Part shown: piece by piece, positions 13,701 to 26,800 of the stretch
Layout: each line of letters starts with the position of its first letter
Position numbering within the stretch: position 1 is the stretch's first letter
Assembly (NCBI GenBank): GCA_020086605.1
Contig: JACBWW010000004.1
Coordinates: 28,987,047 to 29,051,046, forward strand
From: Lanius collurio
Lineage: Eukaryota; Chordata; Aves; Passeriformes; Laniidae
Length of the DNA: 64,000 nt
Reading direction: 5' to 3'
Notes under the pieces: generated by a model
Seen by the model: the letters and a program-made list of their open reading frames with translations, nothing else
What the model was told of the DNA's origin: nothing
Database searches by the model: none
Position numbers and translations under genes: made by a program

Positions 13701-16700
13701 TGAGCCAGCCTTGTCCATCAATACACTGTTGTGACCTGTAAGTCAGCAACATACTGTTGCTAAACTCTTCACACCAACAACCCATGTCTGCTTGTGACAG
13801 ACATCATGGTAGTTTGTGATATTCACCTAATCCTTGCTGCAGTCAGTAACATGGAATACATTGTGCCATCTTCTGTGTCTGTTGGAGGAGGGTCTGAAAG
13901 TAGCATCCAAAAATTGCTGGTTGTGGGGAGGACGTTGTTGTGGAAACCAAACACAGAAATGTAGTTGTTTCTCCTTTCTTGTACAGAATTTCCACCTTTG
14001 CAGGCCAGATTCTTGAGGACACTTTCCTTGTCCACAACTCAATGTCTGGCAAAGCTGTGAGGGAAGAAAAGAAGAACGAAATAGAAAATATTTGGTGGAA
14101 TGGCATGAGTTTCTACTCATGAGGCAGGCATAGGGAGAAAGGTCTTCTCAGGGCAAAATCAGATGAGAGTAGAGATGCAAGTCTTGCAGAGTTGACAGAG
14201 AATTGCCTCTGCTTGCACAGAAGGCAATAAATGCCCAGAGACTATGGAAAAGAATAGGGAGGTGGAGAGGCACTTTGGGCAAGCATCCAGTAGAAAGCAA
14301 GTCCCAGCAGACAACCTCTGTTTCTCACTTTTACCATCCCATGGCAGCTGCAGCTCTGTCACAGGGCCTGGAGAAGCCAGTGAGCTGGTCACCACGGGCT
14401 CTTCTCAGAAACAGCCCCTGCTGAGCGTCCGCTGCTGGTCTCCAGTTTGGAACTGGCAGCAGGCCTCAAGACTGCCCAGTGTCAGTGGAAGTGGAAATTG
14501 TTTTGAAACCAATTAGGTGCCCTGGGAGCTGATCGAGTTGCTTTACTGTTTCCACTGTGTTACTCCAGTTTATGCAAGCTGCAAGTGAAACATTCAAATT
14601 GGTCTCTGGGCTCTGTTGTCAGCACTTGCACTTCTCGAAGAGCAGTGATGGTTCTATTTAACTGTGGGAATTTTTATTAAAATTTCATAGTAGAAGTTCC
14701 ATAAGTGCATGGTTCCCAAACCACATTTAAAATGCTTTACACAGTTTAACAAAGCATGAATAAAATAGGCCCTGTGCTGTCAGGCACAGGCTTTTGTCTC
14801 TGAGGACTATGAGCAGTTCTTTGGAGAAGTGTACAGACTATTCCATGAGACATAACGAAAGCCATGTGTGCAGTGGGATTCCAAGCCCCAGCTGGAAATG
14901 CAACACACTGTCTAAAGCAAGCACGTTTGGCAACAGGTATTTAGCTCACGAGATCTTGCAGGTTCAGCCCATACAGAGTAGCTTGCTCCCTTGGCATTTT
15001 TCCGGAGTTGCTGCACTCTCAGTCTTGCCCTGTCTGTGATCTGCACCATTCATAGCCCATCCATGTGCCAGCATACAGGTTACAGAGCTGAGCAGCACCT
15101 GTCTCTGTAGCATCCCCAAGCACTGCTCTGCTTACCAGCATCTTGCTGCTGGTGATGGTGCTGTGCTGGCTTGTCCTCTCCAGGACTTGTCTTCAGGTTG
15201 CTGGGACAGTGCATGGAGTGTGTAGAGTGAGCCCGCAGAGAAGTGTCACAGCATGCGGGCCCCAGCAGCACCAGTGGGGTTTTCAGAGGTGACTTGGCTC
15301 TGACCTTTGTTCTGAGGGATGAGGATTTGCACGCCAGCAAGTTTGTATCTCAGTCTGATGGGTTGAAATTGGCATTAAACGAGTTCATAGGACAGAAATC
15401 TGCTGGGGGGAGTTGGATGTACAGAGCCAGTGGGAGGGAGGTGCTGGCAGGGTTGGGGGTTGTGGCAGTGATAGTATGTGAGGCTGTGTCAGAGGGGTAA
15501 ATTGAAGGGAGGCCTCAAGAGGGAAGAAGGTTTGGTGAAGTTGTTACTCCCTCATTTGCTTTGTGTCCATATTGGTCAATTAGACCTTCCTGGTCAGATA
15601 GGTCTTCCATGGAAAGGCACTTACTAGGGATGGCTTGGAATTGATGCTTTTTGCTTCCGGGGTTTGACAGAGCTGAGGCAACTGTGAAAATGAGCTTAAA
15701 ACAAAGGAGAAGCATGGCACCCCCTGCTCCATTAGCTGTGCTAACATTAAACATTTGTAAGAAGTGCAAGAGCTGCAGAGTATACATTCTGTCGCATAAA
15801 ACTGCTGTTGGACTAATTTCACAGTAACTGTAAAATTATTAATTGCATACCTTTGAGAGTTTTACGTACCTTACTCTAATTAAGTAATGATTCCTCATGA
15901 TCCCTGGAGTATGGTTATTCTTTTTGAATTTGGCCAAGCCTCCTGTTAAAAAAAATGCATCTTGGGACCCTGAATTCCCCAGCTCTGGTTTTAGTGGCTG
16001 TTAGCACAATGTGGCAGCTGCCATGCCTGTGTCTGATGGCAGACTGTGGCAATGCACAGAGATGAATGTCACTGTCTGTGTTACAGTCTTGCTATTTCAC
16101 AAGGAATCTGGCCTAGAGGAATATCCCTGTGTTAGCTGACAAATGAGGCTCTCAAGTTTTCATGGACATGCATGGCATTAATTTCTTTCCCTTAATCCCT
16201 CATTTACAAAGTTAGTTTTGCTATTTAAATAGTTTCTGGCCTCTCGAACCATGTCAAAACACAAATAAGAACATGCTATCAACAGCAGAAGAGCATCTGA
16301 GTCCATTCTGTCACTGAAAGGGAAAAGCATATGTGAAAATGAGAAATGGTGAAATAAGATTAGAAGGTTTACAGTATTTCCTGAAATTTTGATATGTGAA
16401 TTTTTTTTTGAGGTCTCAGCAATGTTTGGGACAAAACTTAATTCGTGCAAACTGCTTGCTAATCCCTAGTCTAGACACTCACATTTCCAGTGCCTATTCA
16501 TCTTTATTTCTGCTTACATGTAGCACATTTTTTTTGGTTTTGATCTATCAGAGAGCATCAGTCATAAGGAACTGGGCTCTTCTGCTCCCCTAACTCGCAC
16601 TTGTAGTTCCAGCCCCAAGCATGGGGATACAGGGCACATAACTATGTAAAGGACCTAGGGGTATGAACTGTCCCGTTTGTATGGTAAAAGTCTTGACTCT

Positions 16701-17089
16701 GCACTCAGCTGTACATAGTGTGCCTTTAACATACCAAAGCTAATATGTGCTTGTATTGACTTCTTCCTGAAGTGAGAGGTGTTAATGTGAAGAGACAGGA
16801 AAGAGGGGGGCAGACATTAGTTCCCCCTTCTCACGGGGTTTGGCAGGGTTTCATAGAGAACCTGCACTGTTCCTGTCAAGTATCATTTGACTTCACAGCA
16901 ATAAACGTCCTGTAGTCCAACATCTGTGTTCTAGGAATACAATCTGATAAAGCAAGGCAGTCCTTAAAGATAAGCTTTGTATTCGCTTTGTCAGGGTAGT
17001 TCATAGCTGTCTAGGCTCCACTCCGGATTGTGTTTGCTCTGCTTTTTTAATCTGGCTTTGCTGTCGTGTGGTTTGTAATGTCTAGGGCT

Positions 17090-17800
17090 TTTCTGAGGAG
17101 TTACCACTGTGCAGTCTCTGACATATTTAGTGTCACCACAGACCTGCTGAACTGTAAAGGTCTGCAGTGCCCTTTTTGAGTTGTGTTTACTGTTTTCAGG
17201 CAGTTTTTCCCTCTGTTGAGGTAATTTTTTTGAATTCTAACCCTGTTTCCCTATGTGTCTGACATTTTTTCTGGATTTCCTATGAAAACATACTGTCTGA
17301 ATATCTAAGGTATTTATGAAAATACTGAATACTGCTGGATGCAGAACAAACCCCTAAGACTTGCCATTACCATAGCCCCTCTGCTCTGACAGTGAACAGC
17401 TAATAATTATGCTCCTACAGTAGCTTTCCAACTATTTTCACCCATTCTGCAGTAGTTTCACCTATACTATTATTTCTCTAGCTTGATAATGAAAACATCT
17501 TAACAGTCCCTACCAAAAACATTATCAAAGTCATGATATATCTATGTCCTGCTTCTCCATACCCTTGAGCCTGATTACTCCATCACAGAAGAAAATTAGA
17601 TTGGTCTGACATGATTCGATCTTGACAAATCTCAGCTTCTATTTATTACCTTCTTATCTTCTTGGTGCTCATAGATGGATGTTTGGTTACTTGTTGATTA
17701 TCTATTGATCAGCTTCCTTTCTAGAAGCTGGAGTCAGGCCCTCCTGACTATCATCCTCTGAATGCTCCCTTTTCCCTGTTTAAAGAGAGCACAAAGAGAT
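17090..17800 (-). mobile_element. Old CR1/L3-like LINE fragment (antisense)
   Basis: Highly diverged, but it shows the reverse-complement order of the reverse-transcriptase region of CR1/L3 LINEs. In order: gaatactgctggatgcagaacaaacccct, attatcaaagtcatgatatatctatg, gattggtctgacatgatt, then a stretch resembling the block that ends in a GGTCTGTAATTCC-type word. No reading frame survives. The assignment is from memory of consensus patterns. Confidence 0.55.
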
Positions 17801-19007
17801 ACTGTCTGAGATAAAACTGCAAGTAGGACTTAACTGGCAATCAATTCCCAGTGCTCTATTACCACTTTTTGATGTATAAGTAATGTAAGAATCTTAGTAT
17901 CTAGAGAAATTACCCCTGATAGTTCAAGTTTAAATATGTCATGGCCTTGAAGGCAGTGAAGGGCCTTCCTGTCCCTGCCCACTCGCTGGGACTCACCCCT
18001 CCTTGCCCATGGCCAGGACCACAGGATCTCACAGTCCCTTCCCCAGTGATGCTGGAGATGGGCTGGTCTGCAGCTCCCAATAGCTTTCCCTAGCCCTGCC
18101 AAGGTGGGCCCCATCCTGTCCTTCCCCAGAGAGGTGCCTGATTCCCACGGATGGGGCTGCCCTGGTGCCCCTGCCCCGGTGCCTGCTTCTGGCTGGGGCA
18201 TAGGATGGTCCCTGGCTGTCAGACCCTGCTTCCCACCATAGGGAGTACCCAGCCCTCATGCTGTCGTGAGAAGAATGTGTCCTGAAGATATGTTGTCATT
18301 TCCAGCATTTTCTAGTATGACCCTGGCAACATAAACCAAAAACAGCTGTTGCTTTTACGGGATTTAGAGAGGCAAGAGATAAGTAGCAAAGGGCAAGGGA
18401 GTGACTGTAAAATATTTAGAGGTATGTGATAAGCTGTGTTTTTGCTGCAAACCAGCATTGTTTTCTAGGGCAAAAGGAAAAAGAGAAATGGAAGCTGATT
18501 TTGACAAAACTTCTTGTATGGTTTAAGAAAAGAAAACATTTCAGTTTTTAGAGGTATGAAAGGAATTATTTTCTCATCACACTGAAAATGCAATTTCAAG
18601 GAAGATTCTAGGCAGCAGTCTGTGAAACCAGCCATAAAAGTAGTAGCCAAAATGTTCCTGTAACCCAGCGCCATGACCAGGTGATGTGGTGGCAGCTGCA
18701 AGGGGCAGAGAGGATGGCAGCAGCATCCCTGGAAAAGGCGTGGCAGAGCGGGACACTGCCTGGAGGAGCAGAGCTAGAGGCAGGCTCACCCAAAGGAGTA
18801 TGTCTATGTGTGTCCTACACAAGGGCAAATCCATAAGCATCGGCTTGGTTGTGCAGTGGCTGAAAGAATTTCTCTGTGTTGAAAAAAGTAGTGTTTTTTT
18901 TCTCCCACAAAAGAGGTTTGCCTCATTCTTGTGTGGTGAGAAAGGGAAATCTGAGCATCAGGCTGACCCTTGGCTGTGTTAGGCATAATTGTATGGGCCA
19001 CCTACAA

Positions 19008-19025
19008 TTTTTTTTTTTTTTTTTT
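19008..19025. repeat. Poly-T run of 18
   Basis: An uninterrupted run of 18 T. No attached element is recognised, so it could be a decayed antisense poly-A tail or a simple mononucleotide tract. Confidence 0.9.
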
Positions 19026-19159
19026 AACTCAATTCATCTTCTCTCCAAATGGAATAGTCCTAACCTCTAATTTCTCTTCATTCTCCAGTACCTTCCTTCC
19101 AGATACAGGCTTGACAAAGCCTATGCTCTGGCCATGCCTGCTGAGCTGTCACTGATTTC

Positions 19160-19460
19160 ATATAACTGCTCACGATGGTTTCCATTTTCTCTGTCCCATT
19201 TGCAGTGCACTCAATTTGCTACATTTCCCATCTCGGAGACCGAGTGCAGGGTTTCATTTGAGCTGTCCACGGGGATGCTCAGATCTGTAGCCTGAGTGGT
19301 CACGGTTCATTTGAAATCTATCAATGTACATTAGTAGTTCAATTTATTTTTTTCTAATGTTCATTGTCTTGCACTTCTCTATACTGAATTTCATTTGCCA
19401 TCATCTTATCTAACTGTCTGGTTCTCCTAGGGCTGTCTGCACTGCAGGGTAGCCCTTGTC
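19160..19460 (-). mobile_element. Old CR1/L3-like LINE fragment (antisense)
   Basis: Contains cttgcacttctctatactgaatttcatttgccatcatctt, close to a CR1/L3 antisense block, preceded by a ctgagtggtcacg stretch. In an intact element this block lies upstream (on this strand) of the piece at 17090-17800. Here it lies downstream, so it is a separate copy or a rearrangement. Confidence 0.5.
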
Positions 19461-20649
19461 AGAGAAAGGTACAGAGATGAATGTTCTTCTAAGCACTCTT
19501 TTGCTTAAAGAATTTGCTGTGGTGTTGGGTCTCTTGAATTTTTTCCCATCCCATTAGAATGGCTCAGCCAACACTCTGTGTAGTACTGGGACCATTCTCT
19601 GGTCTCTTGCCCTCTGGAACTTCTAAAAGGAGCCATTTAGCAGAGGGAGAAACATGATCAAGCCTAGTATTAGAGGGTATCCAAGCTATTTTATAGAAAA
19701 GGATCTCAAGATCTCTGGATTATCTGGTGCTTTGAATGAGACATGTATGTGCCAGTATCTGCCTCTTGCAGCAGTTTTAGGGAACTCCAGGACTCCCTTG
19801 TATGCATGGGAGTGTTTTATCTTCTTCATGATTTGGTCTATCAAACAGCTACCACAGACAACTTGTCAAATTACTTTTATTGTATACAATCTTGATTGCT
19901 TTATAAGCAGATATTTTAGAGTTTGTCGTTTGTTTCCAACCAGAATCACAAACTTAAGAGTTAGCATGGGCCAGAGCTGTGCCTATCCTCCCTCCTGATG
20001 ACCCTAGTAATGATTTTCAGGTGCTGGTATTGTACTGACTCTATGGCCTAGGAAGGTTAGAGGAAAATTAGGAGAGGAGAGGGATGGCCCAGGTCTTTTA
20101 ACTCTTGTGGGGTACTGGGGACAGTCATGTGCAGCTTTCAACTGTATCAGGGACATCTATGAGACTGGGCAAGCCTAAGCAAGGCACAGCAGGGAACCTG
20201 TTAAATCAGCTGCCTCTGTGTTTGTATGTAGTAGTGACTGTTGAAAGGCTGAAACTGCTTTTCCTCAAAATACTGTGTCTCAGCCACCTTGGCTGGAGAC
20301 TGCTTTCAGACATTCATTGCCTGGAAGAATTTCCAAATGCCTGCAGTCTCACACATTCTGTGTAACAAGTGCTAAAGGGAATTTGGCTCTGCCTGTGCTA
20401 TCAGGAACAACAGCTTTCATCCCAGGCTCAGTCAGTAAGGATAGCGAAGCCTGCAGTTTTGCTCAGAGATGGCAATTTTAACTCCCTATCTGTGAGGACT
20501 TCCTGCTTTCCTTTCCAAGCTCTTGCCTGTCCTGCCTTCTCCCATACTTGAATGACTTCCAGATGTGTGGCAATGCCTGAACTTACTACCTCTGTCTAAC
20601 TATGGGCCAGCTGCTCTCCCTGACACTCTGGTGCTTGTCTCTGCTCTAG

Positions 20650-20825
20650 ATGACGAGGGCTCCCCAAGGAGAGAAGAGCAGCCGGCGGGGTTTTGATGAG
20701 AAGGCTTACTTGTCCTCCAAGGTGCTGAAGGCCGGAGAAGACCCCTACCGCCAGCACGCTTTTAACCAGCTGGAGAGTGACAAACTCAGCAGCGATCGAC
20801 CCATTCGGGACACCCGGCACTACAG
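20650..20825 (+). CDS. GALNT16: GALNT16 coding exon 2 (first in window): stem region
   Basis: Encodes residues 1-58 of the visible protein, ending DTRHY, plus two bases of a split codon. The acceptor is a pyrimidine-rich stretch ending ctctgctctag. The TAG of that acceptor is an in-frame stop directly before the exon, so the coding block cannot extend further left without splicing. The exon happens to begin with ATG. I treat this as an internal Met, because family members have an upstream exon with a transmembrane anchor and the first 13 residues carry no hydrophobic segment. The donor is gtaccc, weak after position +3. Confidence 0.95.
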
Positions 20826-23800
20826 GTACCCTGCAGCCCCTGCTCCGAGCCGGGGCTGCTGCTTGGTGCACAGAGTCCACTGCTCTCCTGTGTCAGTCTG
20901 CTGTGTCAACAAAGGATATTTTGGGTTTTCCTTTGCCAGCTATGCTCCACTACTTCTCTGAATTTCATGGTTCATCTGGAAAGGTCTCAAATGCTCAGAG
21001 AACCTTGACTAATTCAGTCCCAGCGTGTGACTTTTCTAACATCTCTTTTTCCAGGTCCAAGCATCATCTCGTTTTAGCACAACCCCTCCACTGCTGCTCA
21101 AATTGCTCATTGGACAGTTGTGTTTTGCCCAACTGCTCCCACACTCATGGCTTTCCTCAGTGTCCTTCTGTCCCAGCTGCACACAAAGCACACCTTTGTT
21201 GCAGCCTTGCTTTTTTCTGGTGTTTCTCACCTGCTGTGCCCTGGCTGTCTGAAGCTGGTTTGGTGCTTCTTTCCAGCCTGAGCATCACTGGATGAGGGCT
21301 GCTGGGGTAGGGATGAAACTATCATGCAAATACAGTGTTTCATGGCTTGCACAGTGCTTACTGTTCTGTCCTTGTTTCACTGAGGGTGAATTTGTTCTGC
21401 TGAGAAAAATAATCTTTAAATTGCTAATAGTGCTCAGGTAACTATTTTGTAGTTTCTGGAGTACAGAAAGGTAATGTTGTAGTATGAAGAAGGTCTTGAA
21501 AACTGAAGGTTTAACAGGTAGTGTACAATAGTCTACTGAAGGTAATAGGATAGTCTACTTTAGTCCTAGACTCCACCCAGAACTACGGTTCTAGGTATGG
21601 TTGCAAAGCAACATTTCACAGCTGCTGGGAGCAGGAAACCAGGCATCTAAATTGATTGAAACAGTGAAAAGGATGCCAGGAGACATAGACCTTTGTGAGC
21701 CTGCCAACACTGACAGCCATCAGAATGCTTTGTGAAGGCAAGCAGTCTTGGTTGTGGGATCCAAGTCTTGGGCTTCTGTTCTACAGCATAGTATTTGGGA
21801 AGGCTTCCTAGTGACCTGGAGACACTGGTGCCATGTCCTGTGTTACTGATAAACCTCCCTGCCATACAGATTTGCTGTTTTCTGTTAATCTGCTGTCATG
21901 TTCTGGCCTAAAAACAGCCCACTTCAAAGGTGAATTATTGTTTATTTTGATCTGTGATGGCATGCAGAGCATGCCTTTTGTGCAGAGCCTCATCTGTGCA
22001 CTTCAGTCAGAAGAGCAACATGTATGTGATTCCCTGCAAATGTATGGCCATTTCAGACCCGGCTTTGCAAGGATTCCCTTGAGTAATGGAGAGTCCAAAG
22101 CAGTATATAATCAGAACAAATAAACCTATTTCCATGTTTCTCCCCTTTATGGGGAGCAATTTGGGAATGAGCAATCTGTGTTTGAGTTTCTTATGTTATA
22201 ACAATATTGGAATAGTTGCAGGGATGACAACTCAGGATGAGGACTTATTTCAGCTGATTGAAGTTGGGTTGTGGACCTGGCTCTCTGTTTTAAGGAACGG
22301 AGGGAGTTTGTAGGTCACTAAAGTATCAAATTTTCTTCATGCACCCAAGCAGAGCATGGACATATTTGATTCCACATCCTACAGGCTCCTTCTGACTTAA
22401 CATGTAGCTGTTTCTTTGATCTAAAGGGAGGGTCAACTTTCAAGCATGAGCCTTGTCCTTGTTTTCTGTGATGCTGTAGTAATGTTGAAATATTGGGGAA
22501 ACTTCCACGAATAACACATACACCAGCCTCTTCTGCTTTTCCACTTCATGATTCCTTAATACATTTCGTATTCATTACATCATGGAGTTATTTTGAAACA
22601 ATAATAAACATGGTCTGTCTCGTATCAGTTCTCATGCTTTCTGCTTTAGTCTTTATCAAGGTTTCTTTGTATATTTGAAAATTGCTGTATGAAGCTGTCC
22701 CCTTAATAAAATACTGCAGTGAGAAAGACATAAACCAGTAGGATTGAAAGTGATGATAAAAACAGTAACAGTTTAGCATAGAAGAATAGTAAGTAAATGT
22801 GGAAGTACAAGTAGTGGGTCTAAGAAGCGAATTATATTCCCTCTCAGGATGGAGATTAAGTCTATTCAAAGCCTTGAGTTATTAAAAGTAGGTGTGGGTT
22901 CTTCATCAGACAGGGAATTAGAGCAGACTGACTGCACTTTGACACTGTCTGGAAGTTAAGAAGGCAGACACTTTGGAGGAGCAGGTCAGCCCAAATGTGC
23001 CATGCTTAGCATCTGCCAGAATTGGATTCAGGATTCACATCTGTGAGTTGTTCCCCTCACAGAAACTTTGTTTTCCACAGGGAGAAGCAGCCTGGTGCAA
23101 GATAATCCTTGGTTCTGAGTGTGAGAATGTATGTATGTACCTAACATTACAAAGTCAGATGAGAAGATGGAAGGGATTGCTCTTCATTGCCATAGGGGCT
23201 ATTAGTGTTGATCCTCAGCAACTCCCCAATGGAGATCACAGCACTAGCTATTTTCCTTTCTGTGTTTTCCTTTCTGTGAAGCTGAGCATCCAAAGAATTT
23301 GAAGTGCTTTATACAGCAATGCCTGGGTGTACCAGCTCCATGCATCCTTAGCATGTGCCTGTCCTGTGCATAAATAAACAAGATTTTATGTGAATCACAG
23401 GTAAATCCAGGGACGAGAGTCCATGATGTTGAAATTTAGCTCACTGTAAAACCCACATGGCCTCCTTAGCATGCAGCTTTATGAGTTTAGGTATCACAGC
23501 CTCCAAATGTTTGTCTTTCAATAGGCACAGTTGGTTTTAAGCTCTGCCAGCCTTGGTGCAGGGACTGCTGAGGCCTCCCTTGCTGCAGCTCAACTGCCAA
23601 TTCTGATTTTAGCATATTACTCTCTTGTGAGAAATTCCAGGTACACTGCTTGGTGGCTACTGCTGGGTAATTTTTGGCTTACACTTCTGCTCTCCTGTGC
23701 TGCAGGTGCACTTCTGTACACTATGACACTGACTTGCCAGCCACCAGTCTCATCATCACCTTCCACAACGAGGCGCGATCTACCCTGCTCCGCACGGTGA

Positions 23801-26800
23801 AGAGGTGAGTTCAGCTGGGGTGCCGTGCCTAGGTGGTGGAGTCTGGAAGTGCTCTGGTGGAAAATTAGGCATTTTCCAGCAGCTAGACAAGAAGGATGGC
23901 TGCTGTTCCCCGAGTGATTGCGTTCTACTCTCAAGCTGGCCCATTAGGATAGGCCAGGGGCTTGGATTGGCATTGTGGGCATATTTTCAAATGCACAGCA
24001 CATCTGTAGTTAGCAACTGTATGGCTCCAATTGGAGGAGTCATGAGCAGCAAGAAAGGGCAGCTGGGCCTGCATCCACAGGTGAGAACAGTCTGTGTGAG
24101 CTTGGTTTGGAAGAGTGTGAGGGGGAGCCAAAGACTGTGTGTTGCCAGGTGCAGCTGAAGGATGGAGGCTTGGGGGGGACTGTGCTCCACAAATGGAAAT
24201 AAGCAGTCAGCTCCCTGCTGGGGCACGAGTTACAGAAACTGAGGCTGGCTCAGTGTGGGCAGGAGCACTGCTTGCAGGTCTCTCAAGCACAAAGTGGTGG
24301 TCAGGTCTCATGGAGACCAAGCCCTTGCTCAGAGTCCCTTGCTGGTAAACAGCTGCTGGACCTGATGGCCCACCAGCTGCTCCCTGGGGCTTTGCACACA
24401 GCCCCTGCTGAGCCTGCAGGACACTTGCTATCTTGTACCAGTGTCTGCTCATATCTGAGTATCAGCAGTGGCCAAATCCAACTAAGTAAATAGGTGGCAT
24501 TGGGCCTGTCAGCATCTCCAAATAGAGAAAGCTTGCAGTCATCTGTACCACAAAGTGATGTTCCAGCTGCTGCTTCACCACCCTCGTCCATCACCCCCAC
24601 AGAACCCAGGGAGGCTCTTTTCCTTTTAGTTTCTACAGAAAAAAAATGCTCTCTGACTTCTCTGACTTACTAAGTAATTTCTCAAAGGGTCTCTGAAGCC
24701 TGCAAGCAGGAACAGCCTGTTGAGGCTGAAGGAGGAGTGAATTGTCTGTGTAGAAGGGTGAGCTGATGGTATCACTAACAGGACTGCATTATTCATCATT
24801 GCCACTTCTTCCCTTGACAAGTCCTGTGGACTTAAAGAAATGTGCTATGTGAATGGCATTTCTAGAAGGCTGGGTTTCTGCCTGCCAAGTTTGGTGCTAT
24901 TGTGTTTTCAGAGACCTGTATATATTGCATTAACAGATTTTGTCTTTTTATTTCTATAATTTCCTTTTAATTTGAATCATACAATGAGTTCTACAGAGTC
25001 ACTGTTCAGAAAATGAGCAGACTTGTTTGGAATCATGGTGCTGCTAGGGCAGCTGGAGGAGATGTCTGCCTTTTCAGTCATAGGTCAGACAGTAAACAGG
25101 TGCTGAGATACCATAGTAGTAGGATCCTTAAGAAAATTTCAAGGTAGCCAATCAAGTAGCCAGATGCCATGATAGTTAAATGAAGAGAAGATGATATTCA
25201 GAGCAGAGTATTACATAGAGAGAGAAATTGATATCTAGATCCCATGGAAGTGATGTGTACTAATGAGTGTCCCTGATGCCTGAACAGGCCAGGCTTTCTC
25301 AAAGCAGGGTCAGCTGAAACAGGCTGCTCAGGGCTGTGCCTGAGGAGTTTTTAGTATCTCCAAGGATGAAGACTCAGCAAATTCTCTGAGCATTTTCTTC
25401 TCAAGGCTAAACAGTCCCAGCTCTCTCTACCTCATCTCATCTGTCTGATGCTCCAGTCCCTTAATTATTTTAGTGGTCCTTCACTGGACCTGTTTCAACA
25501 TGTCCCACTTTCTCTTGTCCTGGAAAGACCAGAACTGGACACAGCACTTAAGATGTGATATTACAAGTCTCTCACATGTGCTCTCCTGCAACCAGAGCCC
25601 CCAACAAAGACCTTGAAAAAGGGGTAACCCATCTGTTCTGATTGGTCCCTGCGATCCTGCTTCCACTGGAGAAGTGCTGCTGTGAGGAACTGGCTGCATT
25701 CTGCTGTGAATGGTGCAGTGGATGGAATTTCCTCCCAGACCTCTGCCTACAGCTGGGGTCTTCATTGCCAGATGGTTTACAGCCAGTGCACATGATGGAT
25801 TTATTCCTTCCTTAAATCACATCTGGAGTGTCACTAATATATCCCTGTCTCATGAGAGATCCCAAAGGCTGAGTTCTTCTTGGACTCTACAGTGTTTGCA
25901 GTGCCACACAACCAAGCATTGGCTGGTTGCCTTGTCTTTGAGCACTGCAGGTTTGACAACCATACATGGAGGTAAAGGCTCAGGTCATGGCTGCACTGCT
26001 AGAAGAGGCATAGGCATAAGTCTGACTTACAGGTTGACACTGATGTTATAGAGGGATTTGACAAAGCTCTTCAGGGCCTCTTCTGTAACCTGAGGGTCCC
26101 GACTTTCAGCAAAACTCATCTAAATGTGCCAGGCTGAATTACTGCTCTGAGTGTAATTGTTGCTCAAGTCACATACACAGTCAGTGCACCAGCACTATGT
26201 AATTACTTTGCATCCCTGGCACTTTGGGATAAGTCAAGTATCAAAGGGACAGAACTGTTCTGTTCTGTTGGGTTTATGACCTGGCTGTGAGTCTGCAGAG
26301 GACCACAGCGATATTAAGCAACAGGAAGCATAAAATTGCACTGCCTGCTTACCTGCTGACTAGTCAGACTTGCAGCTTGTAATTATTTTTATATCTGTAA
26401 GAGCTTTCTTAAACCAGGTAGAGCATGATTATTTAGATAATTAGAATGAACCATTTGAGATGCATCTGGTCAAAGCTAAATATGATTCTACTGTTATTAG
26501 GGGCCTTTTTCCAAGTTCACTTATCATAATTACACTTCAGGGATGCTATAAGAGAAATGGGTGTGAAAGAGGAAAACTGAAGGCAAGGAGCAGCACTAAA
26601 AGCAAAATTTTCTATGTCTGAAAGCATTTTTAGAGGCTGAATCTTTCAAAGTGAGTAGAAAATGTATTACCAGTTGGAGTTCTCATACGTGAGACCTTTG
26701 CAAGTGGGGTTTTGAGTGTCTGAATTTGGGCGCTCAAAAACCAAGCAGAAGACTTTGGGAAGTCTAGAATGAAATACATGAAAAGGATACTGGGATTGAA

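Larger units (their letters stand above)
1..20649 (+). other. GALNT16: GALNT16 intron 1, 3' part (incomplete)
   Basis: No coding exon is recognisable on either strand. The first coding exon should begin with a short basic tail and one hydrophobic anchor, and I see no such reading frame. The sequence is AT-leaning with scattered stops, typical of intron. Recognisable contents are a CR1 copy (6095-6500), a GTTT tract (7687-7708), two old LINE fragments (17090-17800, 19160-19460), a GC-rich patch (17945-18255) and an 18-T run (19008-19025). The call as intron is inferred from the missing first exon. A 5' boundary with another gene inside this stretch cannot be excluded. Confidence 0.75.

Noticed and set aside
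20777..21295. 172-codon plus-strand frame overlapping exon 2
   Set aside because: It is in a different frame from the GALNT16 exon and resembles no protein; it is a shadow of GC-rich exon and intron sequence.
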